Of a DNA stretch of 64,000 nucleotides, positions 53,974 through 63,483 are shown in pieces. This DNA comes from Dendrophyllia cribrosa (Eukaryota; Cnidaria; Anthozoa; Scleractinia; Dendrophylliidae). The stretch covers positions 14,150,291 to 14,214,290 of the forward strand of contig JAJLRJ010000009.1 of assembly GCA_024195265.1 (NCBI GenBank), in the 5' to 3' direction. Numbering within the stretch: the first letter of the stretch is position 1; each line of letters begins with the position of its first letter. A program made the position numbers and the translations under genes. Below the pieces are notes generated by a model. That model did not search any database. It had not been told where the DNA came from and was given only the letters and a program-made list of their open reading frames with translations.

Positions 53974-54599
53974 TTGAGCCCTCACAAGATGGGGGCTTTT
54001 TAAATATAGAAGGTAGTCACAGTCTTGGTGAAATAGCAGCTAAAAGCGCTTTAAAAGGTTTGTATAATTTAGGTAGAATCGGAGCATCAAAGGCAATTAA
54101 ATCTGATTATGCTAAACAAAAAATAAAAGGAATGGCTGATAAATATTTGGATCAAGCCTTAGATAGTTTAACTTCAGATATTAGTAAGAAACTAGATCCA
54201 TTGCATAAAGGTAGTGGGATTGATATTCATAAGGCCATTGGGAAGCTTCCGAAACCAAAAGGCGGTTGGACATTACCCGGCCATAAATATACTGGCCCAT
54301 ATAATGATTTAAAGAGTCAAGTGAAATATGACCCAACAACTGGCCAAATATTAGAAATATATGACCAACCTACAGGAAGAACTGATGAAATAGCAATGCA
54401 ACATGATGTCGATTATTCAGTCTGCAAGGATGATAGGAAATGTAAAAATAAGGCAGACCGAAAAATGGTTCAAGCTTTAGACAACGTACCGTATAATGAA
54501 AGACAATGGGGGCATTGGTTGGCTAGAAACACGATTGATGTAAAACAAAAACTTGGATTAGGTGTTAAAAGGAAGTCAAAAAACGTAAAAAGGAGTTGA
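53925..54599 (+). CDS. Phospholipase A2 domain protein (parvovirus/adintovirus type)
   Basis: Residues about 115-185 contain the calcium loop pattern YTGPYNDL, the catalytic HDVDY (in EIAMQHDVDYSVC) and KNKADRKMVQALD. These match the secreted/parvoviral PLA2 fold, which helps particles cross endosomal membranes. The N-terminal region is helical with Lys/Ala. The first codons (MWYNKNQ) overlap the zinc-ribbon frame and are probably not the true start. The frame ends at 54599 in an A-rich tract; the integrase frame is open from about 54590, so a second one-base change may have split a longer protein. Confidence 0.75.
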   Translation: MWYNKNQIYKTKTGKLIEPSQDGGFLNIEGSHSLGEIAAKSALKGLYNLGRIGASKAIKSDYAKQKIKGMADKYLDQALDSLTSDISKKLDPLHKGSGIDIHKAIGKLPKPKGGWTLPGHKYTGPYNDLKSQVKYDPTTGQILEIYDQPTGRTDEIAMQHDVDYSVCKDDRKCKNKADRKMVQALDNVPYNERQWGHWLARNTIDVKQKLGLGVKRKSKNVKRS

Positions 54600-54601
54600 G
54601 T

Positions 54602-55540
54602 AATGATTGGGCTGAACTCCTTGCAAATGAACTACATAAACCAATCAAACGGAAATTTCAAAAGAGACGTGTTATTGTTAATGGAATAGATGATATTTGA
54701 AGCGCTGACCTTGTAGAAATGCAGAAGTTTTCAAAATGGAATAAAGGATATAGATATTTGTTAAACATCATTGATGTGTTTTCGAAATTTGCTTGGAGCA
54801 TCCCTATTAAAAATAAAACAGGTAATACAATTACTGAATCATTTGATGATGTTATTAAAAAATCCAAACGGAAACCTAAATTTATTTGGGTAGACCAAGG
54901 GTCTGAATTCTATAATAAAACTTTCAAAGACTGGCTAAAGAAAAATAATATTGAGATGTATTCTACTTTCAATGAAGGTAAAGCTGTTATTATTGAGAGA
55001 TTTAACAGAACATTAAAATCTAAAATGTGGAAACAATTTACAGCTCAAAATACAACACAATATTTAGACATGTTACCAAAACTATTAAATGAATACAACA
55101 GTACAAAGCATTCAAGTATTAAAATGAAACCTATTGAAGCATCTATGAAAAAGAATGAAGGAACTGTTTATTTCAATCTATATGATACGGAACTATTATC
55201 ATATAAACCAAAATTTAAAGTTGGTGATGAGGTTAGAATTTCAAAGTATAAACGGAATGTGTTCGACAAGGGTTATACACCAAACTGGACTGAAGAAGTG
55301 TTTACAGTCGATAAGATACAATACACTAATCCTATAACTTACAAATTAAAAGATCTCAATGATGAATCAATAGAAGGATCTTTCTATCAACAGGAGTTAT
55401 TGAAAGCTAAACAAGATGTTTTTCGTATAGATAAGGTTATCAAAAGAGACTATAAGAAAAAACAAGCTTTGGTGAAGTGGAAAGGATATAGTGATGATTT
55501 TAACAGCTGGATACCGCTAAAAGATGTAAAAAATATATAA
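54602..55540 (+). pseudogene. Retrovirus-like DDE integrase with chromodomain, interrupted by TGA
   Basis: The catalytic triad is readable: Asp in SADLVEM (codon 54707-54709), Asp in WVDQGSEF (54893) and Glu in IIERFNRTLKS (54995), 33 residues apart. It continues with KMWKQFTAQ..., a KPKFKVGDEVRIS beta-barrel segment and a C-terminal chromodomain (VFRIDKVIKRD...ALVKWKGYSDDFNSWIPL) that could target heterochromatin. The sequence before the first Asp is open back to about 54590 except for TGA at 54698-54700, where relatives would carry a Trp codon. The first ATG after it (54719) lies beyond the first catalytic Asp, so the remaining ORF cannot be active. It inserts the element into host DNA. Confidence 0.88.
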
Positions 55541-55554
55541 TGTTTATATATATC

Positions 55555-55942
55555 ATGAGCGGCATTGAGAAATATATCAAAAAAAATAAATTTTCAAATT
55601 CAGGAATGTGAAGATGAAATAGACAATCTTCATGATAAAATATATGATAATGAGCGTAGATTGGATCTGTTACAATATAAAAAGAAATTATTGAAACTTT
55701 ATCATAAAAAAATACATGAAATTGATGAAGATATAACATTGAAAGAGTTATTGAATATTATCTGCAATGAGATAGAAAACAATAGATACGATGATGAATG
55801 TAATGTGTTGAAACAAACCAAAGTTGATAATATTAAATATCTCAAACAAGAAAATAGTATATCTAGCACAACAAAAACAAGCAGCAACGCGGATTTGGAA
55901 AGATGTAGAAATATTCATCTGATCCAGGGCACATGGGTTTAA
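55555..55942 (+). CDS. Small coiled-coil protein, probably frameshifted near its start
   Basis: The ATG at 55555 opens a short frame (MSGIEKYIKK...). Long protein-like sequence rich in heptad-like charged residues (QIQECEDEIDNLHDKIYDNERRLDLLQYKKKLLKLYH) lies in the next frame from about 55565 to 55942 and has no ATG of its own. An A8 run at about 55578-55585 is the likely site of a one-base change. It is a predicted coiled coil of about 60 residues with a Ser/Thr tail. The function is unknown. Confidence 0.5.
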
Positions 55943-56166
55943 AAAATACAATCAGTAACATTAGAACACTAATCAGGGATTTAAAGGGATATACAAAATT
56001 GTTTTAAAGAGATGTTACTATTTACAAGTATCCCAGAAATTTCTGAGATATTTATATCTTTGCATTCGCTATTCATTGGTAGCCAAAAATATTAATGTTT
56101 CTGGCTATTACGCAATAATGCAAAATATATAATTCTTGACCAATATTATCCGCACTATTATGAAAC
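55943..56166. other. Intergenic in provirus, AT-rich
   Basis: No ORF supported. It contains GATATTTATATC-like palindromic words. Confidence 0.4.
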
Positions 56167-56200
56167 TATTTAAAATAATATCTATAGTATAGTATTACAT
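56167..56200 (+). promoter_or_regulatory. Replication-gene upstream motif, copy 1
   Basis: CTATTTAAAATAATATCTATAGTATAGTA lies directly before the ATG at 56201. It aligns with the sequence before the polymerase start and differs from the TATAAC-type motif of the structural genes. Confidence 0.55.
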
Positions 56201-56461
56201 ATGGAAAATCAAAATGTTAAGAGAGGTCGCGGTAGACCAAGAGTTTATACCGATGAAGAAAGAAAGCAACATAAGACACAATACATGTTAAATAAAGTCT
56301 GGCTTTGTAAGATTTGTAAGAACAACAAAAATTATACACTTGCTGGGAAATCATGTCATGAGAAAACAAAAAAGCATGTGAAGAATCTAAATATCTACAT
56401 CATAATGCAACGAATCATCAACATAACACGAAAAAATATTCCAAATCACACACAAGATTAA
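56201..56461 (+). CDS. Small DNA-binding-type protein with AT-hook and zinc finger, 86 aa
   Basis: Residues 8-14 (RGRGRPR) form an AT-hook core. Residues about 36-63 (CKICKNN...SCHEKTKKH) form a C2H2-like finger. The rest is basic. It probably binds DNA in replication or regulation. Its upstream sequence TTTAAAATAATATCTATAGT is shared with the polymerase gene just downstream, suggesting coexpression. Confidence 0.6.
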   Translation: MENQNVKRGRGRPRVYTDEERKQHKTQYMLNKVWLCKICKNNKNYTLAGKSCHEKTKKHVKNLNIYIIMQRIINITRKNIPNHTQD

Positions 56462-56542
56462 TTCTTTTCATAGTTATAGTTCAAAGGATCCATGATTGGA
56501 TTATTTGAATTCTCGACTATATTCAAACGCACATTCGTAAAA

Positions 56543-56579
56543 CCATTTAAAGAATTATCTATAGTTATATATATAGATA
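56543..56579 (+). promoter_or_regulatory. Replication-gene upstream motif, copy 2
   Basis: CCATTTAAAGAATTATCTATAGTTATATA lies directly before the polymerase ATG at 56580 and shares TTTAAA-(N)-ATCTATAGT with 56167-56200. Confidence 0.55.
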
Positions 56580-58679
56580 ATGGAAAAATCAGACTTGAAA
56601 AAATTGAGTAAATCTCAACTAATCCAAATGTTATTGCAAATCCAGAATGCTAAACCAGCTCCTGAGATGACAATAGTGGATAACAAAAAACAACGTAGGA
56701 GACCAATTCCTACACCAAGAAAAAGTGTTAAACAGATGGTGAATGAGTATGAAGACCATATTATTTTACCACCAATGGAGTTTAGAGACGACTATAAACC
56801 AGTGCCAGCACCTAGAACTAAACAGCCAGTTGCAGAAAAACCAGTTCCAACTATAAGAACTAAAATAGAACAAACAGACAAAGCTCTAAAAGGTTATACT
56901 AAATCCTATGAAATCAATATAAAAAATAACAAAGACCCACTGGTGCAGTTGCAGAACACAAGAAAGGCTATTGAACATCATATTACAAATACACTAAAAT
57001 CCATGAAAGGACTAAAATTTGTTGAAACACTCAAGGTAATATTTACAAAAATGTCAAATAGAGACACAGTATATAAAACTGCCTATTTCAACAGTCAAGT
57101 TCAAACAATCATAAACAACCTAGATATAGATGAATCACTGCAAGTATCAAAGCAGAACATATTAAACAAAATTGCAGTTTGGATTTCAGAGGGATCTGGT
57201 TGGACTGTTCAATCAGTGGAAAATCATTATCTTAATGTTGTAAGATATCAACCAATGAGAGGCTCTTCATATATTAAACTACCACAAGAACTAAGAAATA
57301 GTGCCAAAGGTTTGATCAACATGAAAAACGAAGACAATCAGTGTTTTAGATGGTGTCACATTAGACATTTGAATCCTCAAGAAAAATACCCACAGAGAAT
57401 TAAAAAATGTGATAAAGAATTTATTGAAAAATTGAATTACTCAGGAATTGAATTTCCAGTCAATCAAAAACAGTATAATAAAATTGAGAAACAGAATAAT
57501 ATCAATATCATTGTATTTGGATATGAAGAAAAACAACCATTTCCTATTTACATATCCCAAGAAAAATTTGAAGATCAAATGCATTTATTATTGATAACAG
57601 AAGGCGAAAACAAACATTATGTATTAATAAAAGACTTCAATAAATTTATGTACAATCAAACAAAACATGAACATAGAAAGCATTTTTGTATGTATTGTTT
57701 ACAATGTTTCAGTAGTGAAAGAGTATTATTAAATCATAAAGAAAACTGCATACAAGTGAATGGCACACAAGCTATAAAAATGCCTGACAAGGATAATAAT
57801 ACACTAAAATTCAACAATTGCCATAAACAACTACCGGTACCATTTGTTATTTATGCAGATTTTGAAGCAATTACTGAAAAAATACATGGTTGTCAGCCTG
57901 ACAATGATCAATCATACACAGAGGCTTATCAGAAGCATACAGACTGTAGTTATGGTTATAAGGTTGTTTGTTGCTACAATGATCAATACACCAAACCAGA
58001 GCAAATATATAGAAGTGAAAAAGCTGTTCACAAATTTATGGAAGCTATGCTGGGGGAAGTCAAATATTGTAAGAAAGTGATGAAAAAAGAATTCAATAAA
58101 CCATTAAGAATGACAAAAGATGAAGAAGAATTTCAAAAAGCTGAAGAATGCCATATATGTGATCAAAAGTATGCAGAGAAAGATATTAAAGTTAGAGATC
58201 ATTGCCATATAACTGGTAAATACAGAGGATCTGCTCACCAAGAATGTAATCTGAAACTCAGAGTGAATCCAGCAGAGATAAAAATTCCTGTTATATTCCA
58301 TAATCTCAGAGGTTATGATAGTCATTTCATCATGCAAGAGATTGGTGAAATAGTCAAGAAGCACACATACAAAAATAAGAAAGGAGAAGACAAACAAATG
58401 AACATAAATGCTATACCAAACAATATGGAAAAGTATATGGCTTTCATGCTTGGTAATCATCTTACCTTCATTGATAGTTTCCAGTTTATGAGCTCTAGTT
58501 TAGATAAACTAGTAAGCAATCTACCAAAAGAATCATTAAAATATACCTCTCAACAATTCAAAGGTGAAAAGCTTAATTTAATGTCACCCAAAAAGGAGTC
58601 TATCCATATGACTTCATGGACAGTTTTGACAAATTCAATAAACAACTACCACCAAAAGCAGAATTTTACAGCATATTAA
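56580..58679 (+). pseudogene. DNA polymerase B, N-terminal half (exonuclease part), 699 aa
   Basis: Residues 1-110 are basic and Pro-rich with three PxPxPR-like motifs (RPIPTPR, KPVPAPR, KPVPTIR). A conserved Polinton-type region follows (INMKNEDNQCFRWCHIRHLNP at about 245-265). Next are a Cys/His finger (CMYCLQCF...H...C, about 370-390), exonuclease motif I (VIYADFEA, about 423), an HNH/endonuclease VII-like Cys/His insert (CHICDQKY...HCHITG...C, about 523-557) and Exo II (NLRGYDSHF, about 573). The frame is lost near the A5 run at 58590-58594 and ends in about 28 unrelated codons. The family is the protein-primed DNA_pol_B_2 type that replicates linear genomes. Confidence 0.9.
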
Positions 58680-60340
58680 ATGATGTATGCATATCAGATG
58701 AAGACTATAAGCATGCTCAAACTGTTTGGGAAACCTTCATGCTTAAAAATATGGGTGAGTACCATGATTTATATCTTAAATCTGACATCCTTCTGTTAGC
58801 TGATGTGTTTGAAAACTTTAGAAAGACCTGTCTGCAATACTATAAATTAGACCCATGTCATTATTTCACATCTCCAGGATTGTCTTGGGATGCTATGCTA
58901 AAAATGACTAATATTAAATTAGAACTAATGACTGATATTGACATGTTTCAATTCATTGAAAAAGGGATGAGAGGTGGTATTTCTTATATAGCCAATAGAT
59001 ATGGGAAAGCCAACAACAAATACATGAAATCATACAATGAGAAGGCGCCCTCAAAGTATATCATGTATCTTGATGCTAACAATCTCTATGGTTGGGCTAT
59101 GTCACAATACCTACCAACTGGCGGTTTCAAATGGATGACAGAAAATCAGATTAAGAAGTTAGACTTGACCAAATATAAAGAAGATAGCAACAAAGGTTTA
59201 ATACTAGAAGTTGACATGGAATATCCTGAAGAATTGCACAGCCTTCATAATGACTACCCATTAGGACCAGAGAAAGTTAAAGTAACTAGTAATATGTTAT
59301 CTGGGTATTGCCAAAAGATAGCTACCAAATATAATATATCAACAGGCCTTGTACAAAAACTGATTCCAACTTTAAGAAACAAAGAAAAGTATGTTCTTCA
59401 TTACAGAAACCTACAATTATACACTGATCTCGGTTTGAAAATAACAAAAGTTCATAGAGTACTAGAGTTTAATCAGTCAGCATGGTTGAAGCAATATATT
59501 GATTTCAACACTCAGAAAAGAACTAATGCCAAAAATGCCTTTGAGAAAGATTTCTTCAAACTTATGAACAACAGTGTATTTGGAAAAACAATGGAAAATA
59601 TAAGAAAGAGAATAGATGTTAGATTAGTTACTGATGAGAAAAAACTATTAAAAATGGCTGCTAAACCTACTTATGTAAGCAGTAAGATATTCAATGAAAA
59701 TCTTGTAGCCGTTCATAAGATCAAAGAAACACTAACCCTAAACAGGCCGGCATATGTGGGTATGTGTATTCTTGATCTTAGTAAGGTTTTGATGTATGAC
59801 TTCCATTATAACTATATCAAAAAGAAATATGGAGACAAAGCTAGACTACTATTCACAGACACTGACAGTCTCACATACGAAATTGAAGCTAAGGATGTGT
59901 ATCAAGATTTTTGGAATGATAAAGATAAATTTGATAATAGCGATTACCCAGAAGATTCTCCATATTTTGATAAGACAAATAAAAAAGTAATTGGTAAATT
60001 CAAAGATGAAGCTGCAAGTATACCAATAACTGAATTCATCGGTCTACGATCTAAAATGTATAGTTACATGAAAGACAACCAAAAAGGAGGAAAGACTGCC
60101 AAGGGAATCAAAAATAATATTATCAAAAATAATATCAAGCATCAAGATTATAAAGAAACGTTATTAGGAAATAAACAGATGCATCACACTATGAAAACAA
60201 TAAGAAGTCAAAACCATAAATTAGGAAGTTATGAAATCAATAAAGTATCACTCAGCTGTTTCGATGACAAAAGGTATATATCAGATGATGGCATAAATTC
60301 ATATGCTTATGGACATTATAAAATAACTTTCCTTAATTAA
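58616..60340 (+). pseudogene. DNA polymerase B, C-terminal half (polymerase part), 574 aa
   Basis: This frame carries the rest of the same enzyme: Exo III (YLKSDILLLADVF, about 52-64), motif A (YLDANNLYGWAMSQYLP, about 152-168), motif B (FKLMNNSVFGKTMEN, about 315-328) and motif C (FTDTDSLTYEI, about 413-423). All catalytic Asp are present. The open frame begins upstream of 58616, at least from about 58598, so its first ATG is not a real start. With the preceding ORF it makes one gene of about 1,250 codons split by a single-base frame change. TAA at 60338 is followed by the right TIR after a few bases. Confidence 0.92.
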
Positions 60341-60354
60341 ATCCTGTGTAGACT

Positions 60355-60603
60355 TCCTATGTTTCCGAGAATTGTGTCACGCAAAGGATTCTATTATGCT
60401 GGATCACGCAATGAAATGAACGCACCATTTTGTTTTTATTAACATATAGTTTCATTTGATTTTTCCATTTAATATTTTTAATTAATTATTGCATTTAATA
60501 TTTCCATTTTATTTTTGCCATTATATGGTAAGTAGTATAGAGTTGGCTTGGTATCAGATCAGTTTTGCAAAACTGATCTGGTACCGCCAACTCTTATACT
60601 ACT
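60355..60603. repeat. Right terminal inverted repeat with 73-bp terminal palindrome
   Basis: Complement of 43591-43809 with one extra block of about 27 bp bordered by GCGTGA repeats (about 60380-60415). The last 73 bp (60531-60603) form the same imperfect palindrome as at the left end. Confidence 0.93.
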
Positions 60604-60609
60604 GATTAT
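60604..60609. other. Right target-site duplication GATTAT
   Basis: Identical to 43585-43590. Confidence 0.95.
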
Positions 60610-60806
60610 GGCTAGACCAACGGTAGCTAAGATATGCTTCTCGCATCGCTTCATAAAAACAAAACTGACGTGATCAGCATTGTGTAGCTCGAAAATATTT
60701 AAGCGGCACCATTGCAAACAGGCAATGGACGTTTTAAAAAGGAGCAAGTGATTACGAGCTACTGAGAAAGCTGAATTGTTAATAAGGCTTGGAAAAGAGT
60801 GGAAGG

Positions 60807-61598
60807 ATGTCGTTAAATTATATCTTGCTGCTAACAATTTATATCGCCTGCAAACCACTGGCTCTTTGCGGGAACGTTGCGAATGAAAACAGTACTAATG
60901 TGGTCAACAACACTCAGTGTGGTTTCAAAATCAACATTTCTTGTGTCTTTGGAAAGATTTGTCGTGATGGCGTTTGTCTCGATGTCGAAACGAACTCGAC
61001 GGACGGAGGAAAAGTGGACTCTAGCTCGACGGAAATGACTTACAAAGTAGTATCAGACCCGACTTATACTAGACCGCCAAGACGTACGCAACCAAGAATA
61101 CCGTTCACATACAAATTAGTGTTTTGGGGGTCTTCAGTTCTTTCTATCATTTTCTTTGTCTTGATATGCTTCTGCTCGAAGCGAATGAAACAAAGGCGAT
61201 TAGAGCAGCAACGGGAACAGAGGCAGCAAACAGCAACACACGTCTTACCACACGGCTCTCAGGCATCGCAAACGGAGGACAGAAATGCTGAATTCCTTAG
61301 CTTGGGGATTGCGAATTTTCCACTCAATGGTGATCTTGATGCGTTCGTTGGCGATTTTATGTTTCCTCAAGTGCGTTTGCCACCTTACGACTTGTCTTCG
61401 GCTTACCACAAACCCACGCGCACCATGATGACGAAAGAGGAAACGGGCGAGGGAGAATCGTCTGGTGATGTTATTGTTGATGTTCAGAACATTATAAATG
61501 AAGACCCGCCACCATACAGCAATCAACAGTTTGATCACTTGGGCAGCCCTCCGAACTACAACGAAACTTTGAGGGACTGTTATTTAAACGAATTCTAA
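60807..61598 (+). CDS. Type I membrane protein with PPxY tail motifs, 263 aa
   Basis: The ATG at 60807 gives a signal peptide (MSLNYILLLTIYIACKPLAL). A short extracellular part follows with six Cys and several N-glycosylation sites (residues 21-100), then a TM helix (LVFWGSSVLSIIFFVLICF, about 104-122) and a basic stop-transfer KRMKQRR. The cytoplasmic tail has LPPY (191-194), PPPY (234-237) and PPNY (248-251). PPxY motifs bind WW domains of NEDD4-family ligases; the layout resembles WBP1/VOPP1-type adaptors, but I cannot assign orthology. The coding region is a single exon here. A polyadenylation signal AATAAA lies at 61656-61661. The provirus ends only 204 bp upstream. Confidence 0.8.
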   Translation: MSLNYILLLTIYIACKPLALCGNVANENSTNVVNNTQCGFKINISCVFGKICRDGVCLDVETNSTDGGKVDSSSTEMTYKVVSDPTYTRPPRRTQPRIPFTYKLVFWGSSVLSIIFFVLICFCSKRMKQRRLEQQREQRQQTATHVLPHGSQASQTEDRNAEFLSLGIANFPLNGDLDAFVGDFMFPQVRLPPYDLSSAYHKPTRTMMTKEETGEGESSGDVIVDVQNIINEDPPPYSNQQFDHLGSPPNYNETLRDCYLNEF

Positions 61599-61655
61599 CT
61601 TAGACCGCGGTTTAAGACTAATTAATGGACCTCCATATCTGTTATAAGTTGGTTT

Positions 61656-61661
61656 AATAAA
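61656..61661 (+). promoter_or_regulatory. Polyadenylation signal AATAAA
   Basis: 58 bp after the stop of the membrane protein gene and followed by a T-rich stretch. Confidence 0.6.
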
Positions 61662-61980
61662 TGTTTTTCTACTGTTCTATATGCCTATTTGACATTGTTT
61701 ACAGTGAATAGCGTTTAAATATTAGGGTTGGCCAGATTAAATTTGGGTTAAACACCGTCTAAACTTCGTTTAAATAACCGGCCCTGAGAGTTTCAATTAC
61801 CGCAGGAGAAAGTCTTGAAGATGATCGTTACGACAATCCAAAATAATGTATGATGATGTATATAATAATGCATGATAGACTGCGAACAGTCTCTTATTTT
61901 TCTTTTAATTAGTGGAGCAGCAAGCGAGCGAATAAAACATGCAGCGTGGCCAATCCCGCCACGTTGATTATAACCTTTTG

Positions 61981-62403
61981 AAGAAAATTAAGGAAATGAT
62001 GAGCAAATCAAGTTCTGGAATTGATGATATAAATACCAGAGTTGTTTTAAAAATATGTAGCCCCATTTATTTCATTACCATCATCTCATATTTACCCGTT
62101 GGCAACGGGTAAAATTCCAAATAAATTTAAAGTAGCTTTAATAACGCCTGTCTAAAAATCATCTGATAAAAATGTATTCTCAAATGATAGAGCTAATTCT
62201 GTTCTTTCTCAAAGAATTTTGAAACGTTTATGTATAAAAGATTAATTAACTATATCAATAAAATAACACTTTTATCCAATCAACAATTTGGGTTTCAAAA
62301 TAAAAATTCAACCAATCATGCAATGGTTGAACTCATAGATAAAATAAACGCATTTGACACGGTAAATCATAAACTATATCCTTTACCAAAATTTAACTTC
62401 TAG
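61981..62403 (+). pseudogene. Non-LTR retrotransposon reverse transcriptase fragment
   Basis: In shifting plus frames one can read SSSGIDDI...RV, then KIPNKFKVALITPV, then RLINYINKITLLSNQQFGFQ, NSTNHAMVELIDKI and AFDTVNH. This is the typical order of RT motifs 0-3 in CR1/L2/Jockey-like LINEs. Several stops and frame changes, and the loss of the catalytic YADD part, show it is a dead fragment. Confidence 0.8.
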
Positions 62404-63391
62404 GGAATACTTGGCAAAGGTCATTTGGTTGAAAAAAGGAAGCAAGTTGTTGATGAATATAATAATGTAAAATCAACGGAAATGATTATTAAAAGATATT
62501 ATTAAAATTATTTCCAGTACAAAAATCATTGAAATAACATGGTAGCGTATTTTCACTAAGACTAAACCTAAAAGAACTAATGAGAAAATCATTAATTTGA
62601 TAAATGTTTAACAAGTTTTATTTTCGGAAAAGTGGAAGTGAGGGTGCAATATACAAATAAAATGTCATAACTCTCAATGCCTTCATTTAGGCCCCATTTA
62701 CATGGAAAGAGGATGATCCCGAGTGCTAGGCTGATCCTAGAAAGTTCATTTGGTTTTAAATGCATAATTGCGGCTTCCAGGACAAACTTTTCATTTGGTT
62801 TACATGAAAAATTCGGCAGGATGGCTCCAGTTGCTTTGAGTTCGGTGCGGTTGCAAAGCAAGACGGCGGGCGACAATTAGTCTGTTTACAAACTTTTCCT
62901 TTTGAGTCGAGCGCGCGAGCGAAGAGAGCGCGCGAATGCTATCGCGCGCCCTGGGCTCGTTCTCGCGCGCGTTCGCTTCGCTCGCGCTGGGCTAAAAAAT
63001 AAATCGGTCTGTAGACAGACTAGGCGACAATAACAAAAGCGAAGATCATGCCCTGGGGCTCCAGAGGCCGTTTACATGGAGCTAGGATGATCCTAGCGCT
63101 AGAGCCAAATGCAACCCTTCGCATGTAAACTGAAAGCAGGAAACATGTTGCGCTTGGATGATCCCAGTGCTAGGACGATCCTAGCACTATGATCAAAAAT
63201 ATACATTTTCTGTTCTCTTCGTATTTTGAAAAAATAAGTACTTGTTACTTACCTTGCGAAGTTTCAAGTCAAAACTCGTACGGGAAGTGCTGTTATTTTA
63301 ACTTTACATTTCGAATTCGGCTTGCCGCCATTACTCAATTCAAAAATGACCGGGACCGAATCCTGATAGTTGGATCGAGTAGGCCTAAAGA
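62404..63391. other. Intergenic with MITE-like GATGATCC/TAGGATCATCC repeats
   Basis: GGCCCCATTTACATGG (about 62690) and GGCCGTTTACATGGAGCTAG (about 63067) start related blocks rich in AGGATGATCC and CTAGCGCTAG. Within it, TTAGTCTGTTTAC (about 62877) and GTCTGTAGACAGACTA (about 63007) bound a GC-rich segment of GCGCGCG words. No gene. Confidence 0.45.
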
Positions 63392-63483
63392 ATTTGTGAC
63401 GTCAATGACTCAACACGTGCCCTTTGGCTTTGTTGTCTGTGTCCCCGCGGAGGGAACCGCGTTGAGTCATTGATGTCACAAAT
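63392..63483. repeat. Hairpin-forming inverted repeat
   Basis: ATTTGTGACGTCAATGACTCAACACG... is inverted as GTTGAGTCATTGATGTCACAAAT. Both arms contain TGACTCA/TGAGTCA (AP-1-like) and TGACGTCA-like (CRE) words. The loop is about 40 bp. Confidence 0.7.

Larger units (their letters stand above)
43591..60603. mobile_element. Polinton/Maverick (adintovirus-like) provirus, 17,013 bp
   Basis: The element begins AGTAGTATAAGAGTTGGCGG and ends with the exact inverse. GATTAT is duplicated on both sides (43585-43590, 60604-60609). Six-bp duplications and AG...CT ends are diagnostic of Polintons. It encodes the core set: PolB, retrovirus-like integrase with chromodomain, A32-type ATPase, adenain-type protease, double-jelly-roll major capsid and penton-like protein. 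It also has a PLA2 domain, a fibre-like protein and a VLTF3-like factor. The combination of adenovirus-like morphogenesis genes with an integrase is what the name adintovirus describes. Several genes are broken, so this copy is probably not autonomous. Confidence 0.95.

Noticed and set aside
43591..60603. Adenovirus or NCLDV integration instead of a Polinton
   Set aside because: The DDE integrase, AG...CT termini, 6-bp duplication and 17-kb size fit Polintons. The VLTF3-like gene alone does not outweigh this.
61245..61538. Minus ORF opposite the membrane protein gene
   Set aside because: Antisense shadow without domain.
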